Source: a bacterium
GTDB taxonomy: Bacteria; Verrucomicrobiota; Verrucomicrobiia; Limisphaerales; J093
Direction: 5' to 3'
Assembly: GCA_021784265.1 (NCBI GenBank)
Contig: JAJXTA010000079.1
Coordinates: 1 to 8,962, forward strand
DNA length: 8,962 nucleotides
How positions within the stretch are numbered: the stretch's first letter is position 1; each line of letters opens with the position of its first letter. The position numbers and the translations under genes are program-made. The notes below the pieces were generated by a model. The model did not search any database, had not been told where the DNA came from, and saw only the letters and a program-made list of their open reading frames with translations. Positions 6,254 through 8,962 of the stretch are shown one piece after another.

Positions 6254-7564
6254 CTAACTGGCCCCGGGCACGTCGATGATCTCCGCGTGGAGCTCCAACA
6301 AGTCCAGGACTTTGACGCTGATGATCTGCTCGTAGATCTGCTCCAGCCCGCCGCTCTCCTGCAGGCGGCGGAGCATTTCTTCGGGCCGAACCTTGTTTTG
6401 CGCCGCCAGCACGCTGACCCGGTAAAACACTTCTTCCTGCGTGGCTTTGATCTCCTCCTTCTCCGCGATGCGCCGCAGGATGATCGAGGCCTTCACCCGC
6501 TCCCGGGCGCTGTTGGTGGCGGCGGTGTAGATCTCGTCCTTGTGCTGCTGGATCGCTTGGGAAGGAATGCCCCGATCCTGATTGGTGCGCACGATGTCAT
6601 AGACGGCGTTCCGGGTGGCATGCTCGACGAGCGAGTCCGGTAATTCGCAACTGACTCGCCCCACCAGCGTGCCCACCAGTTGGTTGCGGACCGTGCGTTT
6701 CTTGTTGAAGGTGAGTTCGTTCTCGAGGTCTTTGCGCACGCCAGCCCGCAGCTTGGCCAAGTCTGGGGCACCGTAGCTCTTGGCCAACTCGTCGTCCAAC
6801 GGGGCCAGCACCTTCTCTTTGACCTGAAGGATTTCGACCACATACACGCCCGCCTTGCCCGCCACGGGTTGTTCGACGAAGTCCGCTGGGAACTGGACCT
6901 GCACCGTACGCCGCTCCCCCGCCTGCGCCCCGAGCAATTGGTCGGTGAATCCGGGGATGAACGAGTTCGGCTCGACGTGCAGCCAGAATCCCTTCTCCGT
7001 CGTCAGCCGCCGCGCATTGGGGGCGAACTCGGTGATGGGCTTGCCCTCGCAGGTGCCGTCGTAGTTGACCACGACGTAATCGCCGCTTTGCACCGGGCGG
7101 GTCACGTCTTGGAAACGGGCGCGTTCGTCCCGAAGCAGGTTGAGCGCACGATCCACGTCCTCGTCGCTGACGGCTCGGGTGTCCCGCCGCAGCGGCAGTT
7201 TCTTGTAGTCGGGCAGCTCGAACTCCGGCTCCGTCTCCATGGTCGCCGCGAACTGGAGGGCCTGGCCCCGCCCGAATTGGATCTCCTCGATGTCCACCTT
7301 CCCCACGGGATGAAGATGCTTCTCGGCGACCGCTTTTTGGTAGGCGTCGTTGATCAGCCGCTTCTTGACCTCCTGGTCCAGCCGGCCCGCTAAGGCCCGT
7401 TGAACCAGATCAAGCGGGGCTTTACCGGGCCGAAATCCGGGCACGCGCACTTGGCGTTGCAGGTCCCGGGTGACCGACGTGAAAGTGTCGTCCACGGACT
7501 GCACGTCCACTTCCACCCGCATCAGTCTCTTGCAGGGGGCGAGTTCTTCCACCGTTACATTCAC
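6254..7564 (-). CDS. tig: Trigger factor (ribosome-associated chaperone and peptidyl-prolyl isomerase)
   Basis: The 436-residue protein matches trigger factor along its full usual length. The N-terminal ribosome-binding domain (1 to about 115) holds the signature GFRPGKAP at residues 43-50, which docks on ribosomal protein L23 near the exit tunnel. An FKBP-type isomerase domain follows (about 160-245; SGDYVVVNYDGTCEGK and NSFIPGFTDQLLGAQAGE). The SurA-like chaperone arms occupy about 250-436, with LPDSLVEHATRNAVYDIV and ASIILRRIAEKEEIKATQEEV. The start is GTG 7564, with AAAGG six bases upstream (7571-7575) and a good promoter behind it. In many bacteria tig precedes clpP-clpX; here psd and pssA lie downstream instead. 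It binds nascent chains in the cytosol, complementing the periplasmic SurA/PpiD-like protein encoded nearby. Confidence 0.97.
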   Translation of the reverse strand: MNVTVEELAPCKRLMRVEVDVQSVDDTFTSVTRDLQRQVRVPGFRPGKAPLDLVQRALAGRLDQEVKKRLINDAYQKAVAEKHLHPVGKVDIEEIQFGRGQALQFAATMETEPEFELPDYKKLPLRRDTRAVSDEDVDRALNLLRDERARFQDVTRPVQSGDYVVVNYDGTCEGKPITEFAPNARRLTTEKGFWLHVEPNSFIPGFTDQLLGAQAGERRTVQVQFPADFVEQPVAGKAGVYVVEILQVKEKVLAPLDDELAKSYGAPDLAKLRAGVRKDLENELTFNKKRTVRNQLVGTLVGRVSCELPDSLVEHATRNAVYDIVRTNQDRGIPSQAIQQHKDEIYTAATNSARERVKASIILRRIAEKEEIKATQEEVFYRVSVLAAQNKVRPEEMLRRLQESGGLEQIYEQIISVKVLDLLELHAEIIDVPGAS

Positions 7565-7570
7565 AGAGTG

Positions 7571-7576
7571 CCTTTC
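7571..7576 (-). promoter_or_regulatory. Ribosome binding site of tig
   Basis: On the minus strand GAAAGG lies six bases before the GTG start at 7564. It is the clearest Shine-Dalgarno site in the window and supports GTG; the ATG three bases further on is out of frame. Confidence 0.7.
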
Positions 7577-7593
7577 AGATCAAGATTCTGCCA

Positions 7594-7619
7594 CCCTGCG
7601 GTTGTTGCCGTCGGCAGGG
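7594..7619 (-). repeat. Hairpin in the tig leader
   Basis: CCCTGC (7594-7599) pairs with GCAGGG (7614-7619) across 14 bases. It falls in the inferred tig 5' untranslated region, about 18 bases upstream of the ribosome binding site. It might affect translation or mRNA stability; chance is also possible. Confidence 0.3.
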
Positions 7620-7646
7620 CTTCGCGCATGTCGCTGCGAGCCCATC

Positions 7647-7675
7647 ACGCTAGGTGGCGGCAGCCGGGACGTCAA
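7647..7675 (-). promoter_or_regulatory. Sigma70-type promoter of tig
   Basis: On the minus strand TTGACG (7670-7675) is followed after exactly 17 bases by TAGCGT (7647-7652). The -35 matches the consensus at five of six positions; the -10 keeps the first T, the A and the last T. Transcription would start near 7640, giving a leader of about 75 bases. Confidence 0.5.
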
Positions 7676-7698
7676 GCTTCGGTTGGCGCTTTTTAGCC

Positions 7699-7719
7699 AC
7701 CGGCTTGAACCGGTTTTTT
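7699..7719 (+). terminator. Weak terminator-like hairpin with T-run
   Basis: ACCGG (7699-7703) pairs with CCGGT (7710-7714) across a six-base loop, followed by a run of T to 7719. The orientation is plus, yet no plus-strand gene lies upstream. It could stop antisense transcription running out of tig or mark the edge of the structured stretch to its right. The stem is only five pairs. Confidence 0.25.
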
Positions 7720-7860
7720 GGGGGCACTAGCCCTGCCAGTTTGGGCGAGGGTGCTCGGCGCCGGAGGCAATCGTGATCGTTGACCACCTGGGGGTTGCCC
7801 GCCGCCGCGGCGCGTGCCCGCTGGCTCGGCCGTCCGCCGATCGCGGTCGGGGAGGTCGCG

Positions 7861-7977
7861 CCACCGAACCGTCAGGTTCGCGGTTCAGGGGGTGGGCATT
7901 TTGGCGCAGTGCCACCAGGCTCAGCGGGCTGAAACAGTCCCGCTGGCCCCGCGTGCGCGAGCCCGTGGCGGGGTTTT
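7861..7977 (+). ncRNA. Candidate structured RNA ending in an intrinsic-terminator-like hairpin
   Basis: Four hairpins follow one another. CGAACC-GTCA-GGTTCG (7865-7880) can alternatively form a longer stem, CCACCGAACCG with CGGTTC plus GGTGG (7861-7895). GGTGGGCA (7891-7898) pairs with TGCCACC (7910-7916). An 11-pair stem (7921-7931 with 7935-7946) has an AAA loop and one bulged T at 7938. CCCCGC (7947-7952) pairs with GCGGGG (7968-7973), directly followed by TTTT (7974-7977). In addition, CCCGCC (7798-7803) can pair with GGCGGG (7967-7972), which would close a roughly 175-base rod but compete with the last hairpin. The T-run sets the strand as plus. I do not recognise a known RNA family; at this base composition, stems of this kind also arise by chance. 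Confidence 0.3.
7947..7977 (+). terminator. Possible intrinsic terminator
   Basis: A six-pair all-GC stem (7947-7952 with 7968-7973) and 15-base loop are followed at once by TTTT. The T-run is short. It would end a plus-strand transcript from the structured stretch to its left. Confidence 0.35.
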
Positions 7978-7983
7978 CCACCG

Positions 7984-8000
7984 GTCAAAACGGCTTGACA
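7984..8000 (+). promoter_or_regulatory. Consensus -35 box inside an inverted repeat
   Basis: TTGACA (7995-8000) is a perfect -35 hexamer. Its TTGAC is mirrored by GTCAA (7984-7988) across six bases, an operator-like arrangement. At 17 bases downstream the hexamer is TGAGGC, a poor -10, and AATGAG at 15 bases is little better, so promoter activity is doubtful. If used, it would drive the oxoamine-synthase gene with a leader of roughly 140 bases. Confidence 0.3.
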
Positions 8001-8172
8001 GCGGGCGGCCTTTGAAATGAGGCTCTTCACATTAACTGGTTTCATGCCTTGTGGATCATGTTTGGGCGGGCGGACCTAGCCCTCTGTGCGTGCGGGAGGG
8101 GGGTGGCCGTTGGACTGACGGCTTCTGGGGCACGGCGACTGATCGCGATAGATGGGAGTCTTTCTGTCAGAT

Positions 8173-8962
8173 ATGAATCGTGATGAGCAAAGAGCGGTGT
8201 TGGGTCCTCTCCACGAGGCGGCGCCGGTGTCGGTGGCTGGGGCGCTGAGGCGAGCGGGGTCAAGCCCAGCGGGCGCTACTCCCTCCCGCCGCAACGGGCC
8301 ACCGGAGCTGCCGCCGTTGTTCCGGAAGGCGCGGCTTTACACCAGCGCGGCCAAGGTACGGGCCCTCGGGCTCTACCCGTACTTCCGCACGATCACCTCC
8401 GCTCAGGACACCGAGGTCATGATCAACGGGCGGAAGGTGTTGATGCTCGGCTCCAACAGCTACCTTGGCCTCACTAGCCATCCCCAGATCAAGGAGGCCG
8501 CTCGGGCGGCGGTGGAGAAATACGGGACAGGATGTGCCGGTTCGCGCTTCCTCAACGGTACCCTGGATATTCACCTGGAGCTCGAGGAGGCGTTGGGCCG
8601 CTTGGTGAACAAGGAGGCCGTGTTGCTCTACAGCACCGGTTTTCAGGTGAACCTGGGGGTCATTAGCGCCTTGGTGGGAAAAGGGGAGTATATCCTGGCC
8701 GACAAGAGCAACCACGCGAGCATTGTGGAAGGCTGCCTCCTCTCCCAAGGCGAGTTGATCCGGTTCCCCCACAAGGACATGGCCGCCCTGGAGGCGCGCT
8801 TGGAGAAGCTTGATCCCGGCGCGGGCAAACTCATCGTCGTGGACGGCATCTTCAGCATGGAGGGGGACATTATTCAAATGCCGGACCTCTGCCGGCTCGC
8901 GGGGGAGTATGGCGCGGCGGTCATGGTGGACGACGCTCACGCCATCGGTGTGCTCGGGCACC
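8173..8962 (+). CDS. PLP-dependent alpha-oxoamine synthase (BioF/KBL/serine palmitoyltransferase family), 5' part
   Basis: The frame runs off the right edge after 263 codons. Members join an amino acid to an acyl-CoA with loss of CO2. Visible hallmarks, counted from ATG 8173, are LGSNSYLGL (92-100), [19 protein letters not shown] (116-134), FQVNLGVIS, the ring-stacking His181 in [17 protein letters not shown] (228-233), and [11 protein letters not shown] (252-262), whose Asp253 and His256 contact the cofactor. The PLP lysine lies beyond the window. The [10 protein letters not shown] pattern recalls the bacterial branch containing sphingolipid-forming serine palmitoyltransferases more than BioF, but substrate cannot be settled. 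The start is unsure: ATG 8152 is the earliest possible because stops sit just upstream, ATG 8173 is chosen, and TTG 8317 has GGAG nine bases before it and starts at the conserved LFRKARLYT. Residues 1-48 have no recognised homology. Confidence 0.88.
   Translation, partial: MNRDEQRAVLGPLHEAAPVSVAGALRRAGSSPAGATPSRRNGPPELPPLFRKARLYTSAAKVRALGLYPYFRTITSAQDTEVMINGRKVLMLGSNSYLGLTSHPQIKEAARAAVEKYGTGCAGSRFLNGTLDIHLELEEALGRLVNKEAVLLYSTGFQVNLGVISALVGKGEYILADKSNHASIVEGCLLSQGELIRFPHKDMAALEARLEKLDPGAGKLIVVDGIFSMEGDIIQMPDLCRLAGEYGAAVMVDDAHAIGVLGH

Larger units (their letters stand above)
7720..8172. other. Long intergenic stretch without a convincing protein gene
   Basis: Between the tig promoter and the oxoamine-synthase gene, all open frames give arginine- and proline-rich sequences with no recognisable motif. 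The left half (about 7798-7980) is dense in inverted repeats and ends in a terminator-like element. The right half holds a consensus -35 box (7995-8000) and small hairpins GCCGT/ACGGC (8106-8110, 8118-8122) and GCGA/TCGC (8135-8138, 8143-8146). I looked for tRNA, tmRNA, RNase P and SRP RNA hallmarks and did not see them. Confidence 0.6.

Noticed and set aside
7861..7946. Possible TPP riboswitch on the minus strand (GAACCTGA and CTGAG present)
   Set aside because: The conserved CTGAGA and the TAAT-CCAGCG part are missing or in the wrong order, and no thiamin gene is nearby.
7891..7946. Possible cobalamin riboswitch (GGTGGCACTG on the minus strand)
   Set aside because: The B12-box pattern AGCCAGGAGACC is absent and neighbours do not fit.
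7727..8020. Several 68-84 codon frames on both strands in the tig-oxoamine synthase spacer
   Set aside because: All are Arg-rich, mutually overlapping, without motifs or ribosome binding sites; the area is better described by inverted repeats.

Overview
This GC-rich window (roughly two thirds G+C by eye) looks like a chromosomal segment of a Verrucomicrobiota bacterium, probably near Limisphaerales/Pedosphaera. This is inference from recognised protein styles: the short N-terminal anchor of the SurA/PpiD-like protein, the psd-pssA pair, and the form of the oxoamine-synthase clade. Starts include GTG and probably TTG codons, and Shine-Dalgarno sites are mostly weak. No transposase, integrase, phage gene, CRISPR array, tRNA or rRNA was found.

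Layout, left to right. (1) 1-617 (+): C-terminal part of an esterase-like alpha/beta-hydrolase whose nucleophile serine is a glycine. (2) 640-1434 (-): YmdB/TIGR00282 metallophosphoesterase, convergent with the first gene. (3) 1435-1526: divergent spacer with a T-loop inverted repeat. (4) 1527-2756 (+): MFS-type transporter. (5) 2819-4492 (+): membrane-anchored SurA/PpiD-like periplasmic folding factor. (6) 4509-6073 (-): pssA and psd, overlapping by four bases (ATGA). Together they make phosphatidylserine from CDP-diacylglycerol and serine and decarboxylate it to phosphatidylethanolamine. (7) 6254-7564 (-): trigger factor, with a good GTG start, ribosome binding site and sigma70-type promoter. 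(8) 7565-8172: a 600-base stretch with no convincing protein gene but dense inverted repeats, a terminator-like element and a consensus -35 box. (9) 8173 to the right edge (+): N-terminal part of a PLP-dependent alpha-oxoamine synthase (BioF/KBL/serine palmitoyltransferase family).

The genes are mostly housekeeping: protein folding on both sides of the membrane (trigger factor, SurA/PpiD-like protein) and membrane lipid synthesis (PssA, Psd, possibly the oxoamine synthase). I see no defence cluster or other clearly new multi-gene system. The points most worth a second look are the structured non-coding stretch around 7861-7977 and three active-site substitutions: Ser to Gly in the esterase-like protein, Asp to His in the P-x-D-G motif of Psd, and Asn to Asp in the metal-binding GNH motif of YmdB.
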